From IMG/VR virus record IMGVR_UViG_3300031539_000106, positions 1 through 41,320 of that record: DNA of 41,320 nucleotides; one strand, 5' to 3'. The DNA is from a virus. The translations under genes and the position numbers were made by a program. Below the pieces are notes generated by a model. It did not search any database and had not been told where the DNA came from. It saw nothing but the letters and a program-made list of their open reading frames with translations. This document shows, piece by piece, positions 14,316 to 21,894 of the stretch. Position 1 is the first letter of the stretch; each line of letters starts with the position of its first letter.

Positions 14316-15149
14316 TCACTCTTCCTTCTGGGCTGAGCCCTCGAATATCCCGCCGGGGCTGGTCACGCTCTCGAACATACTCAGGTGCTCACGCTGCTCG
14401 CCCTGCCTGATCTTCTCGGCATCGAACTCGTCGAGCTTGATCTCGACCTCGGGAACACGCGGGTTCCGCACGGCACAAGCAAGCATACCGCTATCTCGCA
14501 GCTGCATCATGGCCCCGGATGTGTCTCGGCGAGCAGCGCATGCGCGTAGCATGATGCCCTTCTTCGCTCCCTCGATGCTCCCCGGGTGAAGCAGCTGGCG
14601 CACGTAGAAGCGACACTCTGGGCGAATCGGCTCGACCTCGAACCACTCCTCGGAGTGACGCGGCGGCTGTACGCCGAAGCCGTCGTCGTCGTGTAGTGTG
14701 CGCACGAACTTCGCGGCGAGAGCGGCCAGCAGAAAGTCGTCCTTGTCTCGCTCGCCTTTCCCGCGGGCGGCTTCGAGCGCGGGCCCGGCCTTCTGGACGG
14801 CGAGCTTCATCGGCACGCGCCAGGTTCCGTTCGGAGCCCGGTCGACCTCCATGGGATCGAACTCCGCGACCACCGAGCCCCAGCGATCCCTGATGACGAA
14901 CTTCGAGTAGTCCGCCATGCAGACCATCGTCTCCTTCGAGAGCACCGGGATGTCGCTGTGCGCCGTCTGGTCTGGCACCGTCGGCAGTCCGTCCTCGCCC
15001 ATGACCGCCCGGATCGGCCGTGGCTGGTACTCGTCGTCGAACTCGTCGAAGGGGTTGAAATCGAGAGCGTCGCCTTCGCCCTCGGGGTCAACGGCCACAT
15101 CTTCCGGCGGTGCGTCTTCCCGCACCTCGGGCTCATCAGATTCGGACAT
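14316..15149 (-). CDS. 277-residue acidic soluble protein, unknown function
   Basis: Residues 1-45 are very acidic. Residues ~70-200 have mixed strands and helices (KFVIRDRWGSVVAEFDP; RPECRFYVRQLLHPG). No membrane helix. It starts at ATG 15149, after a 45-base gap that contains a promoter-like element with a near-palindrome (15160-15189), so it may be the first gene of a transcript including the two genes that follow. No family recognised. Confidence 0.55.
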   Translation of the reverse strand: MSESDEPEVREDAPPEDVAVDPEGEGDALDFNPFDEFDDEYQPRPIRAVMGEDGLPTVPDQTAHSDIPVLSKETMVCMADYSKFVIRDRWGSVVAEFDPMEVDRAPNGTWRVPMKLAVQKAGPALEAARGKGERDKDDFLLAALAAKFVRTLHDDDGFGVQPPRHSEEWFEVEPIRPECRFYVRQLLHPGSIEGAKKGIMLRACAARRDTSGAMMQLRDSGMLACAVRNPRVPEVEIKLDEFDAEKIRQGEQREHLSMFESVTSPGGIFEGSAQKEE

Positions 15150-15159
15150 TTGAAGGGCA

Positions 15160-15189
15160 ATCCTATCTCGGCCGGCGCGCCAGCCGCAA
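15160..15189 (-). promoter_or_regulatory. Promoter-like element with imperfect palindrome in the spacer
   Basis: On the minus strand TTGCGG (15189-15184), 18-base spacer, TAGGAT (15165-15160). The spacer holds GGCCGGCGCGCCAGCC (15170-15185), a 16-bp palindrome with one mismatched pair. Same plan as the promoter at 826-854. Confidence 0.45.
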
Positions 15190-15194
15190 TATAC

Positions 15195-15737
15195 CTAAGC
15201 GGGATCGTGGGGTGGCGACGTTGCCTCGATGGGCTCGTTGAGGGCAGCGGGCCCGACGATCTCGCGTTCCAGGCGCTCCGCCTCAGCGTGGCCAGGAGCG
15301 CGCGGGACCTCGGCGTTCGTCTGCTGCTCGAAGTCCTCGATGAACCGTTTCAACTCCGGGCTCACCTGCACGGAGAGCACCTTCTCTCCGTGCTTCCGAA
15401 GGCGCGCGGCGTAGGCGTTTGCGGCCCGCACGACCTCCGAGAGATCCCGGATCAGCCAATTCTGGGCCACGCCAGCCTGCGACATGCCCCGCCGGTAGAG
15501 CTTCCGCCACATGTCGGCCTCGGCTTCGACGCCCTGGATCAGCCCGAAGAACTCGTCGGCGCGGCGTCGCTGCATGTCCCGCTGACGCTCGGTGTCGTCG
15601 AGCGCTCGGTAGGCAGCGTCCATCTCGGCCTTGGCGCGCGCAGCGTCGCTTCGGAGCGCTCGTCCGCGGTTCAGGAGATAGCCGATGTAGCTCGTCGCGC
15701 CCAAGGCCCAGATCGCCAGGATGGTCTCGAAGCTCAC
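15195..15737 (-). CDS. Membrane-anchored coiled-coil protein
   Basis: 180 residues. Residues ~5-22 form an N-terminal membrane helix (ILAIWALGATSYIGYLL) and ~28-75 a charged coiled coil rich in Arg, Ala and Asp. The rest is helical with a Pro-rich end. This helix-first layout is opposite to that of the virion cluster. A spanin-like inner-membrane protein is conceivable by layout alone, but no lipoprotein partner overlaps it, so I leave it unassigned. Confidence 0.55.
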   Translation of the reverse strand: MSFETILAIWALGATSYIGYLLNRGRALRSDAARAKAEMDAAYRALDDTERQRDMQRRRADEFFGLIQGVEAEADMWRKLYRRGMSQAGVAQNWLIRDLSEVVRAANAYAARLRKHGEKVLSVQVSPELKRFIEDFEQQTNAEVPRAPGHAEAERLEREIVGPAALNEPIEATSPPHDPA

Positions 15738-16075
15738 TGTGGCGCTTCCTCGGGGTCTGCATCGCTCGGCTCGTCGTCGAACTCGGCATCGGGCTCGCCG
15801 CTCGGCCGATCGTGCATGAAGACCCCGGACTGCACCATGACGCGACCGAGGCCCTCGCCGATGGCGTTCAGGTAGTCCTGCAGGCCGGAGCGACGTTCCG
15901 GTGCCGGCGGGGCCGTCGGGACAAGCCCTATCATGGCGTTCTGAGCGACCCCGAGCGCCAGCGCCTCAGACGGCGCCACGACGGTGATGTCGATCTGGCG
16001 CCCCTGTGGTCCGTCGACGGTGAAGCAAGCGCAGTAGGAGTCAGGGCCATCTTGTGGCTGAGTTTTATCGGACAT
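15734..16075 (-). CDS. Small soluble protein, unknown function
   Basis: 113 residues from ATG 16075, preceded by GGAAAG at good spacing; the frame is open further upstream but without protein-like content. Residues ~10-45 include CACFTVDGPQG and DITVVAPSEALALGVAQNA, a strand-strand-helix pattern. The C-terminus is acidic. The stop overlaps the next start. No family recognised. Confidence 0.5.
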   Translation of the reverse strand: MSDKTQPQDGPDSYCACFTVDGPQGRQIDITVVAPSEALALGVAQNAMIGLVPTAPPAPERRSGLQDYLNAIGEGLGRVMVQSGVFMHDRPSGEPDAEFDDEPSDADPEEAPQ

Positions 16076-16125
16076 GTGCTTTCCTTTCCCCGAGAACACG
16101 AAGGTGCGCACCCGGGCGTCGTGGG

Positions 16126-16611
16126 TCAACGGCACTGGTACTTTTCTACGATTTCGGCCAGGCGCCGTTCATGCGCAGCGCGCCGGTTGTCCTCCGCCGT
16201 TGCTTGCGGGTAGTGCTCAGCGCCGTGGCATCCGGTACAAAGCCACCGCACCACGGTCGGGGACTCGTAGTCGTCGTGGTGCATTTCGGCCTTCGCGCGC
16301 CCGCATCTCTCGCACGGCTGCCGCTTGACGGTACCTCGCGAAACGCGCTGTTGCATGCGGCTCCGCGCCCGGACGCGCGTCGCGAAGCCGGGATCCGACT
16401 GGTAGCGCTCCGCGCCCTCGTCCGTGCTGCCCGCCGCGCGCCGAGCCCGCATGTAGTCCCGGTGACAGGCCCGGCAGCGGCGCTGCCTCCCGTGCTTCGC
16501 ACACTTTCCGAACATTTCTCGGGGGAGTACCCGCTGACACGTCGAGCACCGTCGGTGCATCAAACCGTCGATCCCTTGCTCGAATAGCTCAGATTTCGTT
16601 CTGCGTGACAC
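16126..16611 (-). CDS. HNH-type endonuclease with zinc-binding cysteines
   Basis: 161 residues from GTG 16611. The N-part has CSTC (22-25) and CRAC (46-49), a zinc-ribbon pair. The C-part has CERC (100-103), HHDDY (111-115) and CTGCH (125-129), the treble-clef layout of phage HNH-like nucleases (C-x2-C...HHxDY...WLC-x2-CH). Such genes are often free-standing homing nucleases inserted between phage genes, and this one sits between unrelated small genes. The leader contains a repeated GTGAAAC. Confidence 0.75.
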   Translation of the reverse strand: MSRRTKSELFEQGIDGLMHRRCSTCQRVLPREMFGKCAKHGRQRRCRACHRDYMRARRAAGSTDEGAERYQSDPGFATRVRARSRMQQRVSRGTVKRQPCERCGRAKAEMHHDDYESPTVVRWLCTGCHGAEHYPQATAEDNRRAAHERRLAEIVEKYQCR

Positions 16612-16621
16612 GTTTCACGTT

Positions 16622-16990
16622 TCACAAAAAGTCGCGGTGAACCTCTTTGGACATGCGCTCTGACAGCGCACGGAGCCGCTTGTCGCGCTCAGGAGCGGGA
16701 TCATCCAAGTGGTCGAGGATCTCTTTCGCGGCCACGTCGAGCACACCCAGCATCTCGCTCACACGCGCGATCGGCACGTACCCAGCGTCCCGCATGTCCT
16801 TGTCGGTCGCGTAGTCCGTGCCCGCCGGCTTGAAGGCGGCCGCGCCGAACTTGTGCGCGAGCTTCGGGTCCACATTGGTGGTCCCTGGGCCCACACGAGC
16901 CACGAGGAGCACGAACTGCGTCGGATCCGGCCGCTGAAACGTGATCGGGCCCTGCATCTCGCGCTCGAAGCGCTGCTCGGTGTCGGACAT
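16622..16990 (-). CDS. Small soluble protein, unknown function
   Basis: 122 residues from ATG 16990. The N-terminus MSDTEQRFEREMQGP is charged. A central part (~25-60) has short strands (FVLLVARVG) and the C-terminal half is helical. No motif recognised. It lies between the HNH gene and a disordered protein, with 10-base gaps either side. Confidence 0.5.
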   Translation of the reverse strand: MSDTEQRFEREMQGPITFQRPDPTQFVLLVARVGPGTTNVDPKLAHKFGAAAFKPAGTDYATDKDMRDAGYVPIARVSEMLGVLDVAAKEILDHLDDPAPERDKRLRALSERMSKEVHRDFL

Positions 16991-17000
16991 GGTGCTCCCG

Positions 17001-17567
17001 TCAGCGGCGTCGGCCGCGCCCCAGCTGCCGGCGCCCCGTGCCCGGCAGCATATTCCCAGACAGCCTCGGGCCGCCGACGCGCTCCAGCAGGAGCCCAACG
17101 GCCTCGGTCAGCTGCGTCACCGCCACGGCTTGATGGGCGGTCGCCTGAGTGGCCGCTCGGCGCTCGGCGCGCTGCTCGGCCATCGGGTCATATTCCTCAG
17201 TGGCGATGGCGCCGTCGCCGAAGATCCCGCCGGCGCTCTGGCCGCCCCAGCCGTGCACACCGTCCGGAAGCTCCTGCTCCTCGCGATACCACCGCTCCTG
17301 GGCCTCGGCGGGCGTCTCGTCGTCGTCGTAGGCGGGACGCTGGATCGCCTCCTCGCGCCGCCGGACCACCGGCGAGCCGGGGAAGTACGGCTCCTCGTCG
17401 CGTCTCGCCAGCTGGGCCTGCCGGCTCGGGCGCGGAGCGCTCGGGCGCGTTCCGCCGGTGTGGTTCTGGAGACGATCGCGAATCAGGTCGCTCTTCAAGT
17501 CCTCTACGGACCGACCCTCGACTGCTGCCAGGGCCTCGAAAGCTCGCTCCAGATCGTCTTGCGCCAT
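17001..17567 (-). CDS. Disordered, charged protein, possibly virion-associated
   Basis: 188 residues from ATG 17567. A short helical start (1-33), a long polar region rich in Arg, Glu and Pro, and GGQSAGGIFGDG (108-119) are followed by a helical stretch (~130-165) and a very basic end (GRRQLGRGRRR). No domain recognised. It starts a minus-strand run and faces away from the small plus-strand gene at 17631; the 63 bases between probably serve both. Confidence 0.5.
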   Translation of the reverse strand: MAQDDLERAFEALAAVEGRSVEDLKSDLIRDRLQNHTGGTRPSAPRPSRQAQLARRDEEPYFPGSPVVRRREEAIQRPAYDDDETPAEAQERWYREEQELPDGVHGWGGQSAGGIFGDGAIATEEYDPMAEQRAERRAATQATAHQAVAVTQLTEAVGLLLERVGGPRLSGNMLPGTGRRQLGRGRRR

Positions 17568-17607
17568 GCTCCATGAGCAGCATCCCGCAAACGCTCTGTG
17601 AGGGCAA

Positions 17608-17629
17608 CTCCGATCCGGTAGAATCGGAG
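17608..17629 (+). promoter_or_regulatory. Perfect 7-bp inverted repeat overlapping a -10-like box and ribosome site
   Basis: CTCCGAT (17608-17614) and ATCGGAG (17623-17629) flank an 8-base loop. TAGAAT at 17619-17624, with GG before and CGG after, looks like the -10 elements at 826-831 and 35338-35343. The GGAG of the right arm is the only ribosome-site candidate for the gene at 17631, so the hairpin would mask it. No clear -35 is seen. Confidence 0.4.
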
Positions 17630-17630
17630 C

Positions 17631-17837
17631 ATGTACCCAGCGCCTTGTCCCTGTTCCGCGCCGCAGCCGCTCGGCGCTCTCACTGTCCCCTACGCGCAAA
17701 AGCTCGCGATGATCGGCCTCGTCGGGATCGCGGCGGGCGCCGCCGTCTCGAAGAAGTACGAGTGGGCGGCCCCAGGCGCGATCCTCGGGGGCGTCCTCGC
17801 TCTTGGACTCGGCTACGCCGTTCTCCAGAAAGCGTAG
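17631..17837 (+). CDS. Small two-helix membrane protein, lone plus-strand gene
   Basis: 68 residues. Three prolines and two cysteines near the N-terminus are followed by two membrane helices (~23-40 and ~46-66) with a short KKYEW loop and a QKA end. ALGLGYAV again contains GLG. It is the only plus-strand gene in the first 23 kb and is bounded on both sides by minus-strand genes, so it needs its own promoter, with a candidate just upstream. It resembles the virion membrane proteins more than any known lysis protein, but a holin is not excluded. Confidence 0.6.
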   Translation: MYPAPCPCSAPQPLGALTVPYAQKLAMIGLVGIAAGAAVSKKYEWAAPGAILGGVLALGLGYAVLQKA

Positions 17838-17844
17838 CCGCGAG

Positions 17845-18033
17845 TCAGCGGTTTCTGGCCGCGTGCACCTGCGCCAGCAGGCACAGCGCGAAGAAACTCG
17901 CCTGCGGCTCGCCGCCGCGCATCAGAAAGCTCCTGCGCAGGAGTCGCTTCGGCGACTCGTCTATCCCGCGCACCTTCCGGACACGCTCCAGCGCTGCCGC
18001 GAAGTCGGTGCTGATCATCTTGTTGTCGCTCAT
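17845..18033 (-). CDS. Small basic protein, unknown function
   Basis: 62 residues from ATG 18033, preceded by AAGAAAG. Helical, Arg-rich, with a moderately hydrophobic stretch (ASFFALCLLAQVHAA, 45-59). It ends 8 bases from the end of the convergent plus-strand gene. The 86-base gap upstream (18034-18119) holds an imperfect CCC-AAGCTT-GGG hairpin and nothing else that I can identify. Confidence 0.5.
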   Translation of the reverse strand: MSDNKMISTDFAAALERVRKVRGIDESPKRLLRRSFLMRGGEPQASFFALCLLAQVHAARNR

Positions 18034-18119
18034 GGTACACTTTCTTGGCCCGGCCCGGGGCGCGCAGGGCTACGCCATCACGCCCCAAGCTTTGGGCTCG
18101 CGCTATTCTCGCACGGCTG

Positions 18120-18440
18120 TCATCGCCGCCTCATGAAGTGAATCCACGCCTTCTGGCTTTCGCGAAGCTCCGTCGTAGCCTTCAACTCCATGAAGAAGGG
18201 CTCCTCTGCCTCGCGCAGCGCGTCGTGCGCTTCCCTCATGCTGCGCACCACGACCACGCGCACCCCACGCGGGGCCACGAACAGATCGGGGCCGCCGCCT
18301 CGCGTCTCAGGGTTGCCCTCCAGCGACGGGATCCGCAGCCCGAACTTGGTGCGACCGCGCGCGCCGGTGTGGTTCCGTGCCCATGGGACGCCTCGCTGCG
18401 ACATGAAGTCACAGACGGCGCGCTGCAGAAGTGCCTCCAT
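18120..18440 (-). CDS. VRR-NUC domain nuclease
   Basis: 106 residues, the size of the stand-alone phage VRR-NUC family (PD-(D/E)XK superfamily). Visible motifs: the N-terminal helix with E2, GGGPDLFV (~49-56, catalytic Asp), MELKATTE (84-91, ExK) and a Gln in ESQKAW. These proteins cut branched or recombining DNA and commonly sit beside phage replication genes, as here. The ATG shares its A with the upstream stop (TGATG). Confidence 0.8.
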   Translation of the reverse strand: MEALLQRAVCDFMSQRGVPWARNHTGARGRTKFGLRIPSLEGNPETRGGGPDLFVAPRGVRVVVVRSMREAHDALREAEEPFFMELKATTELRESQKAWIHFMRRR

Positions 18441-18790
18441 CAGTTCGCCGGCGCAGGCAAATGTCTTCGGTGCTCGTCGCCGATCGTGTCGAGGACGGTC
18501 TTGAGCGCCTCGGCCTGCGCGTAGGCGTGCTCCGCGTCGTCGTCGACGACTGCGATGCGCACCTCGATGCCACCGCGGCACACCCGAATCTCCTCCAGGT
18601 CGCTGCGCAGCGCCGCGATGGCTTCCGTCGCTTTGCCGAGCAGCTGCTTGACATCGGGGCGCTCGTTGGAATCCCATGACGCTGACCACCACCACGGCGT
18701 GACGTCACTGATGATCGATGTGTTCGAGAGCCTCATGCGCGCAGTATGGGGACTCGCTGTTAGCATCGCAACGCGAGTTTTCAGCGACAC
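18440..18790 (-). CDS. Small soluble protein, unknown function, start uncertain
   Basis: Up to 116 residues from GTG 18790, three bases after the previous stop; ATG 18736 would give 98 residues and a more protein-like start. The C-terminal half has a helix (KQLLGKATEAIAALRSDLEEI) and a strand (EVRIAVVDDD). No motif recognised. Coupled to the VRR-NUC gene by TGATG. Confidence 0.45.
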   Translation of the reverse strand: MSLKTRVAMLTASPHTARMRLSNTSIISDVTPWWWSASWDSNERPDVKQLLGKATEAIAALRSDLEEIRVCRGGIEVRIAVVDDDAEHAYAQAEALKTVLDTIGDEHRRHLPAPAN

Positions 18791-18793
18791 ATG

Positions 18794-18937
18794 TCAGCGA
18801 CGAGTAAGCCACCGCCAGAGCTTCTCGGCGGCATATACCACCAGCGAGAGCAGCGCGATGGCGACCATCATGACGAGCACAGCGATCAGCGCGACGATCG
18901 CCAGCGCGATCCAGTCGGAGATGTACGGGTTTCTCAC
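18794..18937 (-). CDS. 47-residue single-helix membrane protein
   Basis: GTG 18937 forms GTGA with the preceding stop. Residues ~8-35 are a long hydrophobic helix rich in Ala, Val, Leu and Met, followed by AAEKLWRWLTRR, an amphipathic basic tail. The size and plan suit a small inner-membrane protein of the replication module, perhaps a membrane tether or toxin-like peptide. No family recognised. Confidence 0.6.
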   Translation of the reverse strand: MRNPYISDWIALAIVALIAVLVMMVAIALLSLVVYAAEKLWRWLTRR

Positions 18938-19503
18938 TTGTGCGGCTTGAACCAGTACGCCTGCATGTGCCGCAGCAATCGGTCGGAGGCGACGCGGCGA
19001 GGGATCACCGCGTCGATACCGCAACGTGGGCACACGGCGGTCCGGTCCTTGTCCGCCCACTCCACCACCTCGGCTGACGGGAAGGTCTCCAGGCAGTGGT
19101 AGCAGGCGCACTCTTCGGCGCCTTTGATCTCCTCGCGGTTGTGAAACGACGCCTTCGCCGCCTCCTTCACAGCAAGCGTCGTCTCCGCCCTCGCCGTCAT
19201 GGACTGCGGATGTACGGTTCCGCGATCGCTCTGGACCCATGGCCCCCGCACGCCCGGCTGGTTGGCCAGCATCTCGTCGGGCAGCGCCTCCACCGCCCGG
19301 TTGATTGCGTCGTCGAGCGATTCGCCCTCTCCGGCAATAGCTCTCCCCGTGTCCGAGACCAACTCGTTGCCGCCTTGCATCAGCGTGACGATGAACTTCT
19401 GCCCAGTCTCCCCTCGGGTGTGCCACTCCGCTCCCTGCACACGCAGGCTGACGTTTTCCCGGAGCAGGAAACCGATCAGCGCCTCGTCAAACTCGGATGC
19501 CAC
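18934..19503 (-). CDS. Zinc-ribbon protein of the replication module
   Basis: 189 residues. GTG 19503 shares its first base with the DnaB stop (TAGTG). Residues 1-100 are mixed, with an odd hydrophilic stretch (QSDRGTVHP). The C-terminal part has CACYHC...CPRCGIDAVIP, a four-cysteine zinc ribbon that I recall from uncharacterised phage and prophage proteins of the type CxxC...ALCPxCGID. Probable nucleic-acid or protein contact. It is directly downstream of the helicase gene. Confidence 0.55.
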   Translation of the reverse strand: MASEFDEALIGFLLRENVSLRVQGAEWHTRGETGQKFIVTLMQGGNELVSDTGRAIAGEGESLDDAINRAVEALPDEMLANQPGVRGPWVQSDRGTVHPQSMTARAETTLAVKEAAKASFHNREEIKGAEECACYHCLETFPSAEVVEWADKDRTAVCPRCGIDAVIPRRVASDRLLRHMQAYWFKPHK

Positions 19504-20945
19504 TACGTCGTCCTGTCCTCGAACCACGATTCGTCGTCGCCATCGTACTCGTCGAAGTCATGATCGGCAAGAGTGTCGAAACGCACGTATTCCTTCGTGA
19601 AGCGCAGCGTAATCGTCCCCGTGGGGCCCTGCCGCTGCTTGCCGATGATGATCTCGGCGAGGCCCTTCGTCTCGTCCGGGTGGTCCGGGTACATGTCCGG
19701 TCTGAACACGAACATCACGACGTCGGCGTCCTGCTCGATCGCGCCCGACTCACGAAGGTCGCTCAGCTGAGGCCGCTTGTCTTTCTTGTCTCGCGTCTCG
19801 ACGGATCGGTTCAGCTGACTGAGTCCGAGCACGCACAGCTTCTCCTGCTTCGCGAGGGCCTTGAGCGCGCGCGACACCTCGCTGACCTGCTGCTCTCGCG
19901 TTTTGCCGCGCTCGTCACGTACGCCGCACAGCTGCAGATAGTCGACAACGACAAGCCGTAGTCCATGCGGCGCCGCAGCCTTGGCTCGTCCGCTCTTGAT
20001 CTCCTGCTTGAGCTTGCGCACCCGGGAGCGGATCTCGGGCACCGTGATCGCCGGAGTGTCGTCGATCCAGATCGGGGCGTCCTGCAGCCGGCCGATCGTG
20101 TCGCTGATGGCCACCCAGTCGTTTGGTCTCATGGCGGTCGGCATCCGGAACATCGACATGTTCACCTTGGATTCCGCTGCCAGGATCCGATAGCCCAGCT
20201 GCAGGTCCGTCATCTCCAGCGAGAACACCGCCGCGCCGCAGCCGTTCGCAGCCACGCGCGTCACCATGTTCATCGCGAGGCCCGTCTTACCGGCGCCGGG
20301 ACGCGCTGCGAGGATCACGAGATCCCCGTCGTGAAGGCCCGCAAGCCGCGCGTTGAGGCGATCGAATCCAGTGTCGATGCCTGTCAGCGCCGAGCCGCGC
20401 TGCTGCGCCGCCGCCAGATCGCCATGCGAGTCCGTCAGCACTTCCTTGACGTGCCGGAGTGTCCGCTTCGCTTGCTGGTGCGCCAGTTCACCGAACGTGA
20501 CTTCCGCGCCTTCGAGCAGCGTCTGCACATCCGCGTCGCTTTGCGCTGCGCCGCTCTTGATCTCAGCGATCATCGTCTGCGCCTTCGCCAGCGCCACACG
20601 CAGGCGCCACTTGTCTCGCACGATACGTGCGTGCGCCTCCACGTTCACCACCGCCGGCGTCGCGTCCATGATCTCGGCGAGGTAGACGGAACCGACTTGC
20701 CCCCACCGGTTCATCTCGTTCAGCCGCTTCGCGATGGTCACGGCGTCAATGGGCTCACCTCGCTCGTCCAAGTCGAGCGCGGCGCCGTAGATCAAGCGGT
20801 TGCGCGAGTCGTAGAGCGCCTCGGGTGTTGGCAGCAGGTCCCGCACCTCGGCGATGCGCGGGGGATCCAGGAGCACCGTGCTCAACACCGCGTCCTCTGC
20901 GCGCTTGTCGATTGTGTACGCGAGGTGTTCGCCTCCGCTAGCCAT
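19503..20945 (-). CDS. dnaB: Replicative DNA helicase, DnaB family
   Basis: 480 residues, typical for DnaB. N-terminal domain 1-110 (primase contact), linker, then the RecA-like motor: Walker A ARPGAGKTG (214-222), SLEM (242-245), Walker B VVVDYLQL (332-339), SQLNRSVE (376-383) and DLRESGAIEQDAD (396-408). It unwinds DNA at the phage fork as a hexamer. ATG 20945 overlaps the end of the loader gene by 8 bases, so loader and helicase are made together. The initiator, loader and helicase are transcribed in that order. Confidence 0.95.
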   Translation of the reverse strand: MASGGEHLAYTIDKRAEDAVLSTVLLDPPRIAEVRDLLPTPEALYDSRNRLIYGAALDLDERGEPIDAVTIAKRLNEMNRWGQVGSVYLAEIMDATPAVVNVEAHARIVRDKWRLRVALAKAQTMIAEIKSGAAQSDADVQTLLEGAEVTFGELAHQQAKRTLRHVKEVLTDSHGDLAAAQQRGSALTGIDTGFDRLNARLAGLHDGDLVILAARPGAGKTGLAMNMVTRVAANGCGAAVFSLEMTDLQLGYRILAAESKVNMSMFRMPTAMRPNDWVAISDTIGRLQDAPIWIDDTPAITVPEIRSRVRKLKQEIKSGRAKAAAPHGLRLVVVDYLQLCGVRDERGKTREQQVSEVSRALKALAKQEKLCVLGLSQLNRSVETRDKKDKRPQLSDLRESGAIEQDADVVMFVFRPDMYPDHPDETKGLAEIIIGKQRQGPTGTITLRFTKEYVRFDTLADHDFDEYDGDDESWFEDRTT

Positions 20946-21894
20946 TCTTACGCCGGTCCTCCCCTTGGAGCATAATCCTCCGTCCCATGCATCCCCACAG
21001 CCGCGAGTAAGCTCTCTCCCCTAGCGTCTGCCGGATCTCCTTCGCGCGCGCGTTCGTCGTCACGACGGTTGCGAAGCCACTAGACCACCGTGCGTTGAGA
21101 ATAATCAGCAGCTGCTCCTGCACCCACTCCGTGGTGCGCTCGGCGCCAAGGTCGTCCAGTACGAGCAGGTCGGCGCGCGTCGCCTTGCGTATGAGTGAGC
21201 GATTCGGGGAGTTAGTCGGTTCGTCGAAGGAACGTCGAATCGCGTCCAGGAACTCTGGCACGTACAGCATGTACGGGCGCCGCGAGGCACCTCGCTCGAC
21301 GAGCGTCCGCAGAACCGAGATCGCCAGGTGCGTCTTGCCGATGCCGAAGCCTTCGCCGATGAGAAGCAATCCGCTGCGCTTCGGATCGGTTGTGCCGAAG
21401 CTCTCGACGTACCCGAGGCTCGCCGACAGCGCGCGGCGCTGCAATTCGCTCACCGGCTCGAACGTGTCGAAGCCGCAGTCTAGCATCGCCTTGGGCACAC
21501 CAGCGATGCGGAGACGTTCCCGCGTCGTGTGCTTCGCGTATACGTCGCACGGATCCGCTGCGAGCCCAGCATCGGTCCACGCAGGCCGTAGCCCAATCTC
21601 CAGCAGCTGATCGGTACGCCCCGCACATCTCGCCGGCGCCCCGTCGCACCTCGCGCAGAAGCGCAGCCTCTCCTTCGCTGCATCCACGATGTAGTCGCTG
21701 GTGCCGCCGAGGTACTGACCCAAGCTCGTCTCGCGCGGCACGAGAGCCGCGAAGGCATCTCCGTGCTCGCGTGCCAGGTGCTCATGCATGTCTTGGTTGC
21801 CCAGCGCTTCGCGGACGCGCGCGGCACGGCTCTCGGCGGCGCGTTGTGACTCCGCCAGCACATGCGAGGCGACGTCCCCGAGCGGGCGCATCAT
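20938..21894 (-). CDS. dnaC-like: DnaC-like helicase loader ATPase
   Basis: 318 residues. The N-terminal part has a cysteine group (C80, C83, C90, C116) that may bind zinc. The AAA+ domain has Walker A GEGFGIGKTH (180-189), Walker B LLVLDDLG (243-250) and VVTTNA (277-282, sensor 1). This fits the DnaC/IstB/DnaI group, which loads DnaB onto DNA opened by the initiator. IstB is excluded by the context between initiator and DnaB. It starts with two ATG codons at 21894, the first overlapping the upstream stop. Confidence 0.9.
   Translation of the reverse strand: MMRPLGDVASHVLAESQRAAESRAARVREALGNQDMHEHLAREHGDAFAALVPRETSLGQYLGGTSDYIVDAAKERLRFCARCDGAPARCAGRTDQLLEIGLRPAWTDAGLAADPCDVYAKHTTRERLRIAGVPKAMLDCGFDTFEPVSELQRRALSASLGYVESFGTTDPKRSGLLLIGEGFGIGKTHLAISVLRTLVERGASRRPYMLYVPEFLDAIRRSFDEPTNSPNRSLIRKATRADLLVLDDLGAERTTEWVQEQLLIILNARWSSGFATVVTTNARAKEIRQTLGERAYSRLWGCMGRRIMLQGEDRRKNG

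Noticed and set aside
16076-16128. TTGACC near 16122-16127 as a promoter before the gene at 15734-16075
   Set aside because: No acceptable -10 at 16-18 bases spacing.
16595-16630. GTGAAAC repeats before the HNH gene, resembling the GTGA of the origin sites
   Set aside because: Only two direct copies with an imperfect palindrome; the spacing and core differ from the TCAC-N5-GTGA sites.
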